Source of the DNA: Vulcaniibacterium tengchongense | Lineage (GTDB): Bacteria; Pseudomonadota; Gammaproteobacteria; Xanthomonadales; Xanthomonadaceae | Direction: 5' to 3' | NCBI RefSeq assembly: GCF_003814555.1 | Contig: NZ_RKQN01000001.1 | Span: 1,342,566 to 1,406,565 of the forward strand | DNA length: 64,000 bases | Part shown: positions 11,388 through 22,401 of the stretch, piece after piece | Position numbering within the stretch: the first letter of the stretch is position 1 | Layout: each line of letters opens with the position of its first letter | Notes under the pieces: generated by a model | Databases searched by the model: none | Told to the model about the DNA's origin: nothing | What the model saw: the letters and a program-made list of their open reading frames with translations, nothing else | Position numbers and translations under genes: made by a program

Positions 11388-11433
11388 CCATTCCCGCGGA
11401 AGCGGGAATCCGATGCCCGTGCGAAGGCATCGG
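11388..11433. repeat. REP-like palindrome plus second hairpin
   Basis: 11388-11412 holds the arms ATTCCCGC and GCGGGAAT around GGAA, the REP form common in Xanthomonadaceae. It is followed by a perfect hairpin CGATGCC ... GGCATCG (11411-11432). The pair lies between argC and argH and may affect mRNA stability or differential expression within the cluster. Confidence 0.65.
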
Positions 11434-11457
11434 TTCCCGCTCCGGCGGGCGACGGCG

Positions 11458-12411
11458 TCACAGCGGGATACCCGTCGTCTCGGGGAACCCGAACGCCAGG
11501 TTGAGATTCTGCAGCGCCTGGGTCGCCGCGCCCTTGAGCAGGTTGTCCTCGGTGGCGACCGCGACCAGGCGGCGGCCGTCCGGCGACAGGGTAAAGCCGC
11601 CCAGCTCGACCTCGTGGCGCCCGGCGATGCGGCTGACCCACGGCGCCTCGTCGACCACCCGCACCAGCGGTTCGCCGGCGTAACGGGCGCGGTAGCGCGC
11701 GACGACCTCCTCGCGCGCGAACGCCCGCGCCAGCGGCAGGTTGGCGGTAATGGTGAGGCCGCGGAAATGCGGCGCCACGTGCGGCAGGAACTGCACCTCG
11801 TGGCCGAGCTGGCGCGTCGCCTCGCGCTCGTGCACGTGGTTGGTCAGCGAGTACGGCATCAGGTTGTCGCGCAGCTTGTCGGGGTCGTTCTTGTCCGACG
11901 GCGTGGTGCCGGCGCCGGAGTAGCCGGACACGCCGAAGCACTGCACCGGCCCGGCCAGCGCGTCCAGCATCGGCGCCACCGCCAGCTGCATCGCGGTGGC
12001 GTAGCAGCCGGGATTGCTGATCCTGCGTTGGCCCGCGTACTTCCCGCGGGTGAGCTCCGGCAGGCCGTAGTACCAGCCGTCGTCGAAGCGGTAGTCGGCC
12101 GACAGATCGACGACCACGGTTCGCGGCGCCTGCGCCTCCGCGGCGGCGACGAACGGCGCGGCCTTGCCGTTCGGCAGCGCCAGCACCAGCGCGTCCACGC
12201 CCTGCCCGGCGGCGGCTTCGGGTCCGTGCGCGACGTAGCGCAGTTCGCCGGCGTAGCCCGGTTCGTGCGCGGCCAGCGGCTGCCCCTCGCGTTCGCGCGA
12301 GGACACGAACGCCAGTTCGAACTGCGGATGGGCGGCGAGCAGCCGGATCAGTTCCGAGCCGACGTAGCCCCGCGCGCCGACGATGCCTACAGTCCTAGCC
12401 ACGGGTCGCAT
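11458..12411 (-). CDS. argC: N-acetyl-gamma-glutamyl-phosphate reductase (ArgC)
   Basis: NADPH reduction of N-acetylglutamyl phosphate to the semialdehyde. 317 aa. The Rossmann motif [18 protein letters not shown] is at the N-terminus; the catalytic-Cys signature [14 protein letters not shown] and the substrate-binding segment [16 protein letters not shown] follow. The start at 12411 lies 17 bp inside the end of the GNAT gene, indicating coupling. Product length is normal for the family. Confidence 0.96.
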   Translation of the reverse strand: MRPVARTVGIVGARGYVGSELIRLLAAHPQFELAFVSSREREGQPLAAHEPGYAGELRYVAHGPEAAAGQGVDALVLALPNGKAAPFVAAAEAQAPRTVVVDLSADYRFDDGWYYGLPELTRGKYAGQRRISNPGCYATAMQLAVAPMLDALAGPVQCFGVSGYSGAGTTPSDKNDPDKLRDNLMPYSLTNHVHEREATRQLGHEVQFLPHVAPHFRGLTITANLPLARAFAREEVVARYRARYAGEPLVRVVDEAPWVSRIAGRHEVELGGFTLSPDGRRLVAVATEDNLLKGAATQALQNLNLAFGFPETTGIPL

Positions 12412-13024
12412 CTCCCTTGGAATCGTGCTGTTGCAGCTTGTGGATCAGGTTGCGCTTCGCCGCCGGCCACTCGCTGTCGAGGATCGAGAACGCGACCGTG
12501 TCGCGGACGCTGCCGTCGGCGTGGCGGCGATGGCTGCGCAGCACGCCGTCCTGCTTGGCGCCGAGGCGGGCGATCGCCGCGCGCGAGGCTTGGTTGAACC
12601 AGCTGGTCTCGAAGCCGACGCAGATGCAGCCCAGCGCTTCGAACGCGTGCGTGAGCAGCAGCAGCTTGGCCTCGGTGTTGAGGCCGGTGCGCTGCACCCG
12701 CGGCGCGTACCAGGTGTAGCCGATCTGCAGGCGCGGCACCGCCGGGTCGAGGTCGTAGTAACGGGTGCTGCCGACGATCGCGCCGGCGGCGTCGCGGACC
12801 GCGAACGCCAGCGCCTTGCCCTCGGCCTGCATCTTCAGCGCCGCGGCGACGTAGTCGGCGGCCTGCTCCGGCGCCGGCACGTTCGCGTACCACAGCCGCG
12901 ACAACTCGCCGTCGCCGAGCGCCGCGCGCAGGCCCTCGGCGTGCCCGGGCCGCAACGGCTCGAGCGCGACGTGGCGGCCGCGCAGCGTCGGTGCAGTGCT
13001 CCAGGCTGTCTTGCCGTCGCTCAT
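12395..13024 (-). CDS. GNAT acetyltransferase (RimJ/RimL type) in the arg cluster
   Basis: 209-aa protein with RimJ/RimL features: N-terminal strand [59 protein letters not shown] (acetyl-CoA loop) and [20 protein letters not shown]. It sits between argB and argC and overlaps argC by 17 bp. Xanthomonadaceae arg clusters often have such a gene; it should not be read as the acetylglutamate synthase, since that domain is fused to ArgB here. Its substrate is not known. Confidence 0.85.
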   Translation of the reverse strand: MSDGKTAWSTAPTLRGRHVALEPLRPGHAEGLRAALGDGELSRLWYANVPAPEQAADYVAAALKMQAEGKALAFAVRDAAGAIVGSTRYYDLDPAVPRLQIGYTWYAPRVQRTGLNTEAKLLLLTHAFEALGCICVGFETSWFNQASRAAIARLGAKQDGVLRSHRRHADGSVRDTVAFSILDSEWPAAKRNLIHKLQQHDSKGDATRG

Positions 13025-13052
13025 TTCCGGTCTCCGTGCCCTCGCAGGGCGC

Positions 13053-14375
13053 TCAATCCTTCAGCGTCGCGGTCCGCTCCGCGCAGTGCGCCACGCAGCG
13101 GGCGATCGCGTCGAAACCGTCCATGCCGTACCAGAACACCTTCCACTTCTCCTGCTTGAGGCAGCCGTCGGATTCGGCGTAGTAGAACGGGTTGACCGGG
13201 TTGCCGTGGCGCGAGCGCCAGAACAGCGCCGGGTTCTGCTCGCGCATCACCTGCCAGACCGCGCGGCCCAGGCCCTCGCCCTGCGCCTCGTCGAGCACCG
13301 CGAACTTGTCGAGGTAGATGCCGGCGTCCTCGGCGGTGAGGATCACCGCGACCCGGTAGTTCTCGCTGACGTAGGCGCGGTGCAGGCGGGTGCGCTCGAA
13401 GTAGTCCGGCAGCAGGCGGCGGCCGAACGCGGACTCGATCAGCCCGCGCAGCCGCTCCAGGTCCAGCTCGTCCCAGCGCGACACCTGCAGCACCCGCTCG
13501 CCGCGCCGCACCAGCGTGCCCGAGCCCTTGTGGGTGAACAGCTCCTTGGCCAGCTCCGACGGCTTGGTGATCGACACCGAGGACGTCAGCGGCAGCTTGT
13601 CCAGCAGGTCCTTGATCTGCTCGATCTTCACCCGCATGCCGCCGTTGATCCACGGCTGCGCCATCAGATGCTCGTACTCGGTCGACAGGTTGATCGAGTC
13701 GATCACCCGGCCCTGGTCGTCGAGCAGGCCGCCGGTGCCGGTCAGGAACACGATCTTGTACGGCTGCAGCACCTGCACCAGCTCGTTGGCGGCGAAGTCG
13801 GCGTTGACGTTGAGGATCTGCCCGCCGGCGGTCTCGCCGAGGCTGGCGATCACCGGGATCGAACCGGCGCGCAGGCTGGCCTCGATCGGCGCCAGGTCGA
13901 CCTTCTTCACCTCGCCGACCAGGCCGTAGGTGTCGCGGTCGAGGTAGTCGGCCTCGAACACGCCCGAGACGATCGAGGTCGCGCGCGCGTCGAACGCCTG
14001 CAGCGCCTCCACCAGCTTGAGGTTCTGCGCGTGGAACACCCGGCGCACGATCGCCAGCGCCTCCGGCGAGGTCACCCGCAGGCCGTCGACGGTCTTCTTG
14101 ACGATGCCGGCGGCCGACAGCTCCTCGTCCAGCTGCGGGCCGGCGCCGTGGATCACGATCGGGGTCAGGCCGACGTCCTGCAGGAACGCCAGCGACGAGG
14201 TCAGCGCCTCCAGGTCGTCGCGCAGCACCGCGCCGCCGACCTTGACCACCGCGAAGCGCTTGGCGTCGAGCTGGGAGAAGCGTTTGAGGTACTGCGAGAT
14301 CTCCTTCGCGCTGGCCATGCTCGAGAGCAGGCGCACGATGGTCTGGCGGGTCTGGATGTCGCGGGCGTCGTTCAT
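13053..14375 (-). CDS. argB: Bifunctional N-acetylglutamate kinase / synthase (ArgB with C-terminal GNAT)
   Basis: 440 aa from the ATG at 14375. Residues about 35-285 are an amino-acid-kinase domain ([51 protein letters not shown]). The last 150 or so residues form a GNAT fold ([54 protein letters not shown] split over strands, [17 protein letters not shown]). This is the vertebrate-like NAGS-K architecture described in Xanthomonas campestris, so one protein probably makes N-acetylglutamate and phosphorylates it, with arginine control through the kinase domain. Confidence 0.94.
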   Translation of the reverse strand: MNDARDIQTRQTIVRLLSSMASAKEISQYLKRFSQLDAKRFAVVKVGGAVLRDDLEALTSSLAFLQDVGLTPIVIHGAGPQLDEELSAAGIVKKTVDGLRVTSPEALAIVRRVFHAQNLKLVEALQAFDARATSIVSGVFEADYLDRDTYGLVGEVKKVDLAPIEASLRAGSIPVIASLGETAGGQILNVNADFAANELVQVLQPYKIVFLTGTGGLLDDQGRVIDSINLSTEYEHLMAQPWINGGMRVKIEQIKDLLDKLPLTSSVSITKPSELAKELFTHKGSGTLVRRGERVLQVSRWDELDLERLRGLIESAFGRRLLPDYFERTRLHRAYVSENYRVAVILTAEDAGIYLDKFAVLDEAQGEGLGRAVWQVMREQNPALFWRSRHGNPVNPFYYAESDGCLKQEKWKVFWYGMDGFDAIARCVAHCAERTATLKD

Positions 14376-14422
14376 TCTTGTAGCGTCTTCGGTGCGGGTG
14401 CCGGGCGGGCTTCGGGTCGGCG

Positions 14423-15511
14423 CTATGGTCGGCCGAGGATGCGGACGATGGACTCGGTGTATTGCTGCAACTGCTGCAGCGACACCCACTCGTCGGCGGT
14501 GTGCGCCTGGGCGATGTCGCCCGGGCCGTAGACCAGCGCGGTCAGGCCGGCCGCCGAGAACAGCGAGGCCTCGGTCCAGAAGTCGACCGCGTTGCCGATC
14601 GGCAGGCCCAGGGCATCGGCGAGGTCGCGGGCTTCGAGCCGGCGCTGCTCGGCGTCGGCGACGTCGCCGGCCGGCAGCGAGGGGCCGCGGAAGGTCTCCT
14701 CGTAGCGCTCGATCGCGCCCGGCTCGGCCAGGGTGCCGAGGCGCTCGTGCAGCGCGTCGATCGACATCGACGGCAGCGGGCGGAAGCCGAAACGCACCTC
14801 CGCGCTGGGCGCGATCATGTTCGCCTTGATGCCACCCTCGACCCGGCCGACGTTGAAGCGCAGCCCGGTCAGCCCGCCGAAGCGCTGGTGCGCCTGGCTT
14901 TCGACGAAGTCGAGCGCGCGCGCGCCCCAGCGCATCGCCTGGTGCAGCGCGCTGGCCTGCATCGCGTCGACGCCGGAGGCATGGCCGGCGGCACCGCGGA
15001 AGCGCAGCAGCACCGAGCTGATGCCGCGGTGGGCCAGCACCGCCTCGCAACGGGTCGGCTCGGCGACGATCGCCTCCTGGAACCCGTGCGAAGCGGCGAG
15101 GAAGCCGGCGATGCAGCGCGCGTCGTTGGCTTCCTCGTCGGTGGAGAACAGGAATGCGGCGTCGCCTTCGGTCGCGGCGGCGGCGGCCAGCAGGCCGGCC
15201 GCGGCGCCCTTGATGTCGCAGGCGCCCAGGCCGATCGCGCGGTCGCCGTCCACGCGCAGCCGCAGCGGATCGGCGCTCCACGCCTCCGACGCGGGCACCG
15301 TGTCCAGGTGCACGTTGAACAGCCGGCGCGGATGGCCGCGCACGGCCAGCATCGACACCGCGCCGTCGCCGTGGTCGGTCAGTTCGATGCGGAACCCGGG
15401 CAGCTGCGCGCGCAGGTAGTCGAAGATGCCGCCGGTGCCGATCGCGCGCGGCGGGTTGCGGGTGTCGAAAGACACCAGGGCTTCGAGGTGGCGGAGGACG
15501 GTGGGGAGCAT
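14423..15511 (-). CDS. argE: Acetylornithine/acetylcitrulline deacetylase (ArgE, M20 family)
   Basis: 362-aa M20 metallo-hydrolase. Metal-binding motifs: [10 protein letters not shown] (His, Asp), [12 protein letters not shown] (Glu-Glu) and [15 protein letters not shown]; the dimerisation region contains GAAGHASG. In Xanthomonas the equivalent enzyme removes the acetyl group from N-acetylcitrulline, which fits the argF' type of carbamoyltransferase two genes upstream. Substrate preference is inferred from that context. Downstream is argB, 47 bp away. Confidence 0.92.
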   Translation of the reverse strand: MLPTVLRHLEALVSFDTRNPPRAIGTGGIFDYLRAQLPGFRIELTDHGDGAVSMLAVRGHPRRLFNVHLDTVPASEAWSADPLRLRVDGDRAIGLGACDIKGAAAGLLAAAAATEGDAAFLFSTDEEANDARCIAGFLAASHGFQEAIVAEPTRCEAVLAHRGISSVLLRFRGAAGHASGVDAMQASALHQAMRWGARALDFVESQAHQRFGGLTGLRFNVGRVEGGIKANMIAPSAEVRFGFRPLPSMSIDALHERLGTLAEPGAIERYEETFRGPSLPAGDVADAEQRRLEARDLADALGLPIGNAVDFWTEASLFSAAGLTALVYGPGDIAQAHTADEWVSLQQLQQYTESIVRILGRP

Positions 15512-15530
15512 GGCGGACCAGAACGGTGGA

Positions 15531-15610
15531 GAGGAACGGGCAACGAGCGGGGGCGGCCGGGGAACGGGAGGGATTGCCCTACCCGTTCCGCGTTTTTCCC
15601 GGCTCGTCCC
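15531..15610. repeat. Dispersed GAACGGG inverted repeat, copy 1
   Basis: The intergenic space between argG and argE holds GAGGAACGGGCAACGAG and an inverted pair GGAACGGG (15561-15568) / CCCGTTCC (15582-15589). Related sequences lie at 26868-26945 and 28934-28950. This looks like a small dispersed intergenic repeat family. Confidence 0.5.
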
Positions 15611-16801
15611 TCAACGGTTGATTTCCGCCCACAACGTGCTGCTCATGCCGAACAGCTTGATGAAGCCTTCGGCCTCCTCCACGCCCCAATCCGCCGACTG
15701 GGCGTAGGTCGCGCCCTTGGCGTTGAGGATGTGCGGCGAGTCGACCGCCACCGCGGTCACCGTGCCGCCGTGGGTCTCCAGCGTGACCTCGCCGTTGACG
15801 GTGGCCTGGCTGGAAGCGAGGAAGGCCTCCAGGTCGGTCTTCAGCGGGTCGTGGAAGAAGCCTTCGTAGACCAGCTCGACCCACTTGCGCGCCACCTCCG
15901 GCTTGAAGCGGTTCTGCTGCTTGCTCAGCACCGCCTCCTCCAGCGCGCGATGCGCGGTCAGCAGGGCGACCAGGCCCGGCGCTTCGTAGACGATGCGGCC
16001 CTTCAGGCCGATGGTGGTGTCGCCGGTGTACATGCCGCGGCCGACGCCGTAGCGCGCGAACAGCTCGTTGAGCCGCGCCAGCAGCCGGTGGCCTTCGACC
16101 TTCTCGCCGTCCAGCGCCACCGCCTCGCCGCGCTCGAAGCGCAGCTTCGCCTGCAGCGGCTGCGCGGGCCACTCGTGGCGCGGCTTGCACCAGCCGCGCG
16201 CGCCCTCGCCCGGCGCCTGCCACTTGTCGATCTCGCCGCCGGACAGGGTCACGCCCAACAGGTTTTCGTTGATCGTGTAGCTCTTCTGCTTGGCGCGCAC
16301 GGAGAAGCCGCGCTCTTCCAGGTACCGCTGCTCGTAGGCGCGGGTCTGGGTGTGCTCCTTCTGGATCTCGCGGATCGGCGCCACGATCTGGTAATCGCCC
16401 ATTGCCTTGACCGCCAGGTCGAAGCGCACCTGGTCGTTGCCCATGCCGGTGCAGCCGTGGGCGATGGCGCGGGTGCCGAGCTCGGCGGCGCGCTGCAGCG
16501 CGGCGTCGACGATCAGGTAGCGGTCGGACACCAGCAGCGGGTACTGGCCCTGGTAGCCCTCGCCGGCCCAGACGAACGGCTTGACGAAGCCGCTCCAGAT
16601 GGCCGGGCCGCCGTCCACGGTGCGGTGCGAGGCCACGCCCAGTTCGGCGGCGCGCGCTTCGATGTAGGCGCGCTCCTCGGCATCGACGCCGCCGGTGTCG
16701 GCGAACACGGTGTGCACGGTCCAGCCTCGCTCCTTCAGGTAGGGAATGCAGAAGCTGGTGTCGAGGCCGCCGGAGAAGGCGAGGACGATGTCGTTGCTCA
16801 T
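15611..16801 (-). CDS. argG: Argininosuccinate synthase (ArgG)
   Basis: ATP-dependent joining of citrulline and aspartate. 396 aa from the ATG at 16801; an upstream in-frame ATG at 16861 lies in repeat sequence. N-terminal PP-loop [16 protein letters not shown], then [27 protein letters not shown] and the C-terminal [18 protein letters not shown]. This is the shorter bacterial subtype typical of Xanthomonadaceae. Between argF' and argE. Confidence 0.95.
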   Translation of the reverse strand: MSNDIVLAFSGGLDTSFCIPYLKERGWTVHTVFADTGGVDAEERAYIEARAAELGVASHRTVDGGPAIWSGFVKPFVWAGEGYQGQYPLLVSDRYLIVDAALQRAAELGTRAIAHGCTGMGNDQVRFDLAVKAMGDYQIVAPIREIQKEHTQTRAYEQRYLEERGFSVRAKQKSYTINENLLGVTLSGGEIDKWQAPGEGARGWCKPRHEWPAQPLQAKLRFERGEAVALDGEKVEGHRLLARLNELFARYGVGRGMYTGDTTIGLKGRIVYEAPGLVALLTAHRALEEAVLSKQQNRFKPEVARKWVELVYEGFFHDPLKTDLEAFLASSQATVNGEVTLETHGGTVTAVAVDSPHILNAKGATYAQSADWGVEEAEGFIKLFGMSSTLWAEINR

Positions 16802-16823
16802 GCGGGGAGTTCTCTGTTCTGGT

Positions 16824-16930
16824 CCCCTCTCCGCTTGCGGGGAGGGTGGGTGGGGGCGCACGGTTGCGGGGCGGCTTCGGGCGCGGCTGACGCGTCGCCC
16901 GAGCCCCTCTGCCGCGAGCGGGAAAAGGGC
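16824..16930. repeat. Two CCCCTCTCCGC-type palindromic repeats
   Basis: In the argF'-argG gap, CCCCTCTCCGC and GCGGGGAGGG flank TT at 16824-16846, and a degenerate second copy (CCCCTCTGCCGC ... GCGGGAAAAGGG) follows at 16904-16929. Palindromes of this type are scattered in intergenic DNA of Xanthomonadaceae. Confidence 0.45.
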
Positions 16931-16939
16931 TTCATCCGG

Positions 16940-17950
16940 TCACGGCTTCGCCAGCGCGGCCATGATCGCCTTCTGCACGTGCAGCCGGTTCCCGGCCTCG
17001 GCGATGGCGATGCACCGCGGCGAATCCATCACCGCGTCGGTGGCCTTGACGTTGCGGCGCAGCGGCAGGCAATGGCTGAAGACGCCGTTGTTGGTCAGCG
17101 CCATCTTGGCCTCGTCGACGATGAAGTGCTTGAAGCGGTCGCGGATCGGCTTCTCCGGCGCCCAGTTGCCGAAGTACGGCAACGCGCCCCAGCTCTTGGC
17201 GTAGACCACGTCGGCGCCGCGATAGGCGCTCTCGATGTCGTGGCTGATCGCGAACGAGCCGCCGTTCTTGGCGACGTTCTGCTGCGCCCAGCCGATGTAG
17301 CGCTCGTCGAGCACGTATTCCGGGGTCGGGCACAGCAGGGTCACGTCCATGCCCATGCGCGTGGCGATGGTCAGCGCCGAGTTCGCCACCGCCGTGTTCA
17401 ACGGCTTGGGATGGTAGGTCCAGGTGAGCACGTACTTCCTGCCGCGCAGGTCGGTGGTGCCGAAGTGCTCCTGCAGGGCGAGGATGTGCGCCAGCTCCTG
17501 GCAGGGATGGGTGATCGTCTCCATGTTGATCACCGGCACCGGCGAGTACCTGGCGAAGCTGTTGAGCACCACGTCCTGGCGGTCGTAGGCCCAGTCGACG
17601 AACTTCGGAAAGGCGCGCACGCCGATCAGGTCGACGTAGCGGCCCAGCACCTGCGCGACCTCCTTGATGTGCTCCTCGGCGTCGCCGTCCATCACCGTGC
17701 CCAGGTCGAACTCGATCGGCCACGCGTCCTTGCCCGGCTGCAGCACGATGGCGTGGCCGCCCAGCTGGAACGCGCCGAGCTCGAAGCTGGTGCGGGTGCG
17801 CATCGACGGGTTGAAGAACACCAGCGCGATCGACCGCCCCTTGAGTTGGTCGCCGAACTTGCTGCGCTTGAACGCCGCGGCCTGGGCGAGCAGCGCGTCG
17901 AGGTCGGCGCGCGACCAGTCCTGGGTGTTGAGGAAGTGCTTCGGGGTCAT
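16940..17950 (-). CDS. argF': N-acetylornithine carbamoyltransferase (AOTCase)
   Basis: 336 aa. Carbamoyl-phosphate motif FFNPSMRTRTSFELGAFQLG, then KDAWPIEFDLGTVMDG, ETITHPCQELAH, YHPKPLNTAVANSALTIA and HCLPLRRNVKATDAVMD. These match the Xanthomonas campestris AOTCase, which acts on N-acetylornithine, and not ordinary OTCase: the LTWTYHPKPLNTAVANS and HCLPLRRN segments are diagnostic. First gene of the arginine cluster. No Shine-Dalgarno is visible before the ATG; the 40 bases upstream are CT-rich and end in a terminator hairpin, suggesting leader control. Confidence 0.95.
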   Translation of the reverse strand: MTPKHFLNTQDWSRADLDALLAQAAAFKRSKFGDQLKGRSIALVFFNPSMRTRTSFELGAFQLGGHAIVLQPGKDAWPIEFDLGTVMDGDAEEHIKEVAQVLGRYVDLIGVRAFPKFVDWAYDRQDVVLNSFARYSPVPVINMETITHPCQELAHILALQEHFGTTDLRGRKYVLTWTYHPKPLNTAVANSALTIATRMGMDVTLLCPTPEYVLDERYIGWAQQNVAKNGGSFAISHDIESAYRGADVVYAKSWGALPYFGNWAPEKPIRDRFKHFIVDEAKMALTNNGVFSHCLPLRRNVKATDAVMDSPRCIAIAEAGNRLHVQKAIMAALAKP

Positions 17951-17989
17951 GGTCGTGGCGGTGGTGGAGAGGTGGGAGGGCGGCGCGGA

Positions 17990-18023
17990 AAACGAAAAAG
18001 CCCAGCGCTGGGGCTGGGCTTTT
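17990..18023 (-). terminator. Intrinsic terminator in the argF' leader (candidate attenuator)
   Basis: Read on the minus strand: stem AAAAGCCCAGC / GCTGGGCTTTT (11 bp, arms at 18013-18023 and 17996-18006) followed by TCGTTTT. It ends only 40 bases before the argF' start, too little room for a promoter, so arg transcription must either pass through it or begin inside it. It could also end transcription of the exported-protein gene at 18217-18699. Confidence 0.75.
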
Positions 18024-18064
18024 CCTGTGTCACTCGCCTGTACGTGCGAAAAGGCGTGGACCGT

Positions 18065-18169
18065 CTACCCAGCGGCTCGGCAGGGGAACGGTCGACGCGC
18101 GCGCGAGGTCATGCCCGCCGCCATCCAGGCGGAGGTCATCACATCGGCGTCGGCGTAGAGGGCGTTCAT
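18065..18169 (-). CDS. Possible 34-aa leader peptide ahead of the arg terminator
   Basis: Small ORF starting MNALYADADVM and ending SRARRPFPCRAAG, with four Arg codons (CGC, CGT, CGA, CGA) in the last dozen positions. Its stop lies about 42 bases before the terminator stem of the argF' leader. Position and Arg content fit a ribosome-stalling leader peptide that would report charged tRNA-Arg. No convincing ribosome site is visible, and the frame continues upstream as an open frame, so it may be chance. Confidence 0.35.
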   Translation of the reverse strand: MNALYADADVMTSAWMAAGMTSRARRPFPCRAAG

Positions 18170-18216
18170 CAGGGCGCGAATGCTCGCATGCGCCGGCGGC
18201 GGGCGCAAGCGCCGGC

Positions 18217-18699
18217 TCAACGCGGCCGCGGCGGCGGCGGCACCACCGGCGTCACCGACACCCGGATGCGCAGGCGGTTGCCCGGGTCCTCCGGCAGGCG
18301 CGAGCGGTACTTGGCGCCCTTGTAGACGTAGTCCACGTCGTAGGCGATCGGCCGGCGGAACTCGCGCTCGACCGTGACCGGCCGGCAGTCGGCGCCGGCC
18401 TGCTCGGCCTGTTCCTTGTCCTTGTCGCGCGAGAACGCGCCCTTGACCGCGCCGACCACCCGCGACAGCTTCGAATCGCCCTCGGCGGCGGGCGGCTCCT
18501 CGCACTGCTGCTCCACCGCGGTCGCGCGCAGGGTCTGGTACACCGGCGTGACCCGCAACACCTGGGCGTAGTCGAAGCGCACGTTCTCGGCCTGGATCAC
18601 CGTGACCGTGCTCTGCGCGGACGCCGGGCCCGCCCACGACAAGGCGGACAGAAGGACGAGTCCGGCCAGGCCGGACGGCAGCGCTACGGGTCGGGTCAT
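18217..18699 (-). CDS. Exported UmoD-like protein of unknown function
   Basis: 160 aa, start ATG at 18699. Signal peptide residues 1-28 (LAGLVLLSALSWAGPASAQ). The mature part has NVRFDYAQVLRVTPVYQT, a charged spacer with KDKEQAEQ, CRPVTVEREFRRPIAYDVDYVYKG and RSRLPEDPGNRLRIRVSVTPV. This conserved C-terminal block is shared with glycine-zipper/UmoD-like envelope proteins, but no glycine zipper is visible. Divergent from cysS. Role unknown. Confidence 0.7.
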   Translation of the reverse strand: MTRPVALPSGLAGLVLLSALSWAGPASAQSTVTVIQAENVRFDYAQVLRVTPVYQTLRATAVEQQCEEPPAAEGDSKLSRVVGAVKGAFSRDKDKEQAEQAGADCRPVTVEREFRRPIAYDVDYVYKGAKYRSRLPEDPGNRLRIRVSVTPVVPPPPRPR

Positions 18700-18885
18700 C
18701 ACGCTCGCGCGGTGGATATCGTTCAGAAAGTGTAAGCGCTGGCGCCCGGCGGGGTCTGAATGCCCCCGAAAGGAGCCGAGCGGGCCCTGCGGGCGCCGGT
18801 TCGCGCGGCGCCCCGCCTGGGCCAGGCCGCCGCGGCGAGCCGCTAGAATGGCCGGCCGCAACACGCCCGCCCCGCCGGGACCCTC

Positions 18886-20250
<1,365 letters not shown>

Positions 20251-20422
20251 GCGGCGGTGCGCGCAACCGTGGACGCTTCGGAGCGGCGCTTCGCGGCGCC
20301 GCGCGCCGGCGCGGATGCGGATTTCGCCTGCCGTCTCTAGCTCGCAGCGACGGCCCGGCCGCGGGCGTCCGCAAGGCGGCGTTCCGCCGGCGTACGCGTT
20401 CGATGGCGTAGAATTTCCGGCC

Positions 20423-20875
20423 GTGAACGCCGTCGCCGCCCCCGTCAGCCCCTTCCCGCTCGAAGCCAGCGCCGCGCAGGCGCAGGCGGCGATCCGCGAC
20501 GAGTTCGCCTTCTTCGCCGACTGGTCCGAGCGCTACCAGTACCTGATCGACCTCGGCCGCAAGCTGCCGGAGTTCCCGCCGCAGTGGAAGAGCGAGGAGC
20601 ACCGCCTGCACGGCTGCCAGTCGATGGTCTGGATCGTCGCCGAGGGCGATGCCCAGCGCCTGGACTTCCACGCGGTCAGCGACTCGGCGATCGTCTCCGG
20701 CTTGATCTACCTGGCGCTGCGCGTGTATTCGGGCCGCAGCGCGGCGGAGATCCTCGCCACCGAACCGGACTACATCGCCGACATCGGCCTGGCCAAGCAT
20801 CTCTCGCCGACCCGCAGCAACGGCCTGGCCGCGCTGCTGGGGTTCATCCGCGACAAGGCCCGCAGCGTGCTGTGA
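20423..20875 (+). CDS. sufE: SufE-family cysteine desulfurase accessory protein
   Basis: 150 aa from the GTG at 20423. Sulfur-acceptor Cys in RLHGCQSMVWIV, with the family motifs FAFFADWSERYQYLIDLGRKLP, YSGRSAAEIL and LSPTRSNGL. It receives persulfide sulfur from SufS for Fe-S assembly. No Shine-Dalgarno is present; a TAGAAT box ends nine bases before the GTG, so the mRNA may be leaderless. The upstream in-frame ATG at 20315 lacks family sequence. No other suf gene is adjacent. Confidence 0.9.
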   Translation: MNAVAAPVSPFPLEASAAQAQAAIRDEFAFFADWSERYQYLIDLGRKLPEFPPQWKSEEHRLHGCQSMVWIVAEGDAQRLDFHAVSDSAIVSGLIYLALRVYSGRSAAEILATEPDYIADIGLAKHLSPTRSNGLAALLGFIRDKARSVL

Positions 20876-21122
20876 GCGGCGGCCGGCGAACCTTCCCGCC
20901 CGCTCGCACCTCCGCAGGCACCGGCGGGCGACGGCTCGCCTCCATGCCGGGCTTCCGGCCGCGGCGTTTCCAGGCAACCGGCGCATGGCGTCGCGCGACG
21001 GGCCGTGAGTGCGCCGATGCAGGCTCCTCGGCGGCCGCCAGGCCGCCGCAGCCCGCGCGACGCCATGCCCCGGCGTCCTCCCCGCGACGCGCGATGTCGA
21101 CGCTCCGCCGCCGCGACCATCG

Positions 21123-22382
21123 ATGAGCGCCGAATCCGCGCCCGCCGCCGACGCCAGCGCGCTGCTGCGCAACCGCGGCTTCGTCGGCCTGCTCGGCTAC
21201 CGCGTGCTGGCGATGCTGTCGTACCAGATCGTCGCGGTCACCGTCGGCTGGCACGTCTACGAGCTGACCCGGGACGCGCTGGCGCTGGGGCTGATCGGCC
21301 TGGCCGAGGTCATCCCCTACTTCTGCTTCGCCCTGTTCGCCGGCTATGCGGTCGACCACCTGCCGCGGCGCAAGCTCGGCCTGTTCGCCTGCCTCGGCCT
21401 GTGCGCGACCACGCTGACCCTGGCCGGCGTCGCCGCGGGCGTGCTGCCGGCGGGGTTCGGCGGCTTCGGCACCCTCACCATCTACGCCGCGATCGCGGTC
21501 AACGGCGTGGTGCGCGCGTTCCTCGCGCCGGTGTACATGTCGCTGTTCGCGCGCGTGCTCAGGCGCGAGCAGTTCGCCCGCGGCGCGGGCGTGAGCAGCG
21601 TGGCGATGCAGACCGGGCTGGTCGCCGGGCCGGCCCTGGGCGGCCTGCTCGTGGCCTGGGGCGGCAAGGGCCTGGCCTACCTGGTCGCGGCGGGCTTCGC
21701 CGCCGCCGCGGCGCTGGCGGTGGTCTCGCTGCGCGTCACCGAGCCGCCGCTGCCGAGCGAACGCGCCCCGGTGTTCCGGAGCATCGGCGAGGGCCTGCGT
21801 TTCGTGTTCAACACCCAGGTGGTGCTCGGCGCCCAGGCGCTGGACATGTTCTCGGTGCTGTTCGGCGGCGCGGTCGCGCTGCTGCCGGCGTTCATCGGCG
21901 AGGTCCTGCACGCCGGGCCGGAGGCGCTCGGCCTGCTGCGCGCCGCGCCCGCCGCGGGCGCGGTGCTGGTCGGCCTGTACCTGGCGCGAAGGCCGCTGCA
22001 GCGCCACGCGGGCCGGGTGCTGCTGGTCGCGGTGGCCGGGTTCGGGCTGTGCATCATCGGCTTCGCGCTGTCGCGGCAGCTGTGGCTGTCGGCGCTGATG
22101 CTGATGCTGTCGGGCATGTGCGACGGGGTGTCGGTGGTGCTGCGCTCGACCATCCTGCAGCTGGCCACGCCCGATCACATGCGCGGGCGGGTGTCGTCGA
22201 TCAACGGCATCTTCATCGGTTCCTCGAACGAGCTGGGCGCGTTCGAATCCGGCGTCGCCGCGCGCCTGCTCGGCCTGGTGCCGTCGGTGATCTTCGGCGG
22301 CTGCATGACCCTGGCCGTGGTCGGCGTCACCGCGAAACTGGCGCCGAAGCTGCGGCGGCTGGACTTGCGCGACCTGCAATGA
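21123..22382 (+). CDS. MFS transporter (MFS_3 / EntS-like exporter)
   Basis: 419-aa membrane protein with about 12 hydrophobic segments. Start at ATG 21123 (MSAESAPAADASALLRNRGF); the in-frame ATG at 21009 gives a non-hydrophobic, Arg-rich extension. MFS motif A-like loop GYAVDHLPRRKLGLF after TM2-3, and the MFS_3-type segments GLVAGPALGGLLV and DHMRGRVSSINGIFIGSSNELGAFE. This branch includes enterobactin exporters, but the substrate cannot be told from sequence. Converges with the deaminase gene 20 bp away. Confidence 0.86.
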   Translation: MSAESAPAADASALLRNRGFVGLLGYRVLAMLSYQIVAVTVGWHVYELTRDALALGLIGLAEVIPYFCFALFAGYAVDHLPRRKLGLFACLGLCATTLTLAGVAAGVLPAGFGGFGTLTIYAAIAVNGVVRAFLAPVYMSLFARVLRREQFARGAGVSSVAMQTGLVAGPALGGLLVAWGGKGLAYLVAAGFAAAAALAVVSLRVTEPPLPSERAPVFRSIGEGLRFVFNTQVVLGAQALDMFSVLFGGAVALLPAFIGEVLHAGPEALGLLRAAPAAGAVLVGLYLARRPLQRHAGRVLLVAVAGFGLCIIGFALSRQLWLSALMLMLSGMCDGVSVVLRSTILQLATPDHMRGRVSSINGIFIGSSNELGAFESGVAARLLGLVPSVIFGGCMTLAVVGVTAKLAPKLRRLDLRDLQ

Positions 22383-22401
22383 GCGGCGAGCCCGCCGCCC
22401 G

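Noticed and set aside
12395-13024. N-acetylglutamate synthase (argA)
   Set aside because: RimJ/RimL-type GNAT; the synthase domain is already fused to ArgB.
14462-18325. 1287-codon plus-strand open frame across the arg genes
   Set aside because: Antisense to argE, argG and argF'; no domain, high-GC artefact.
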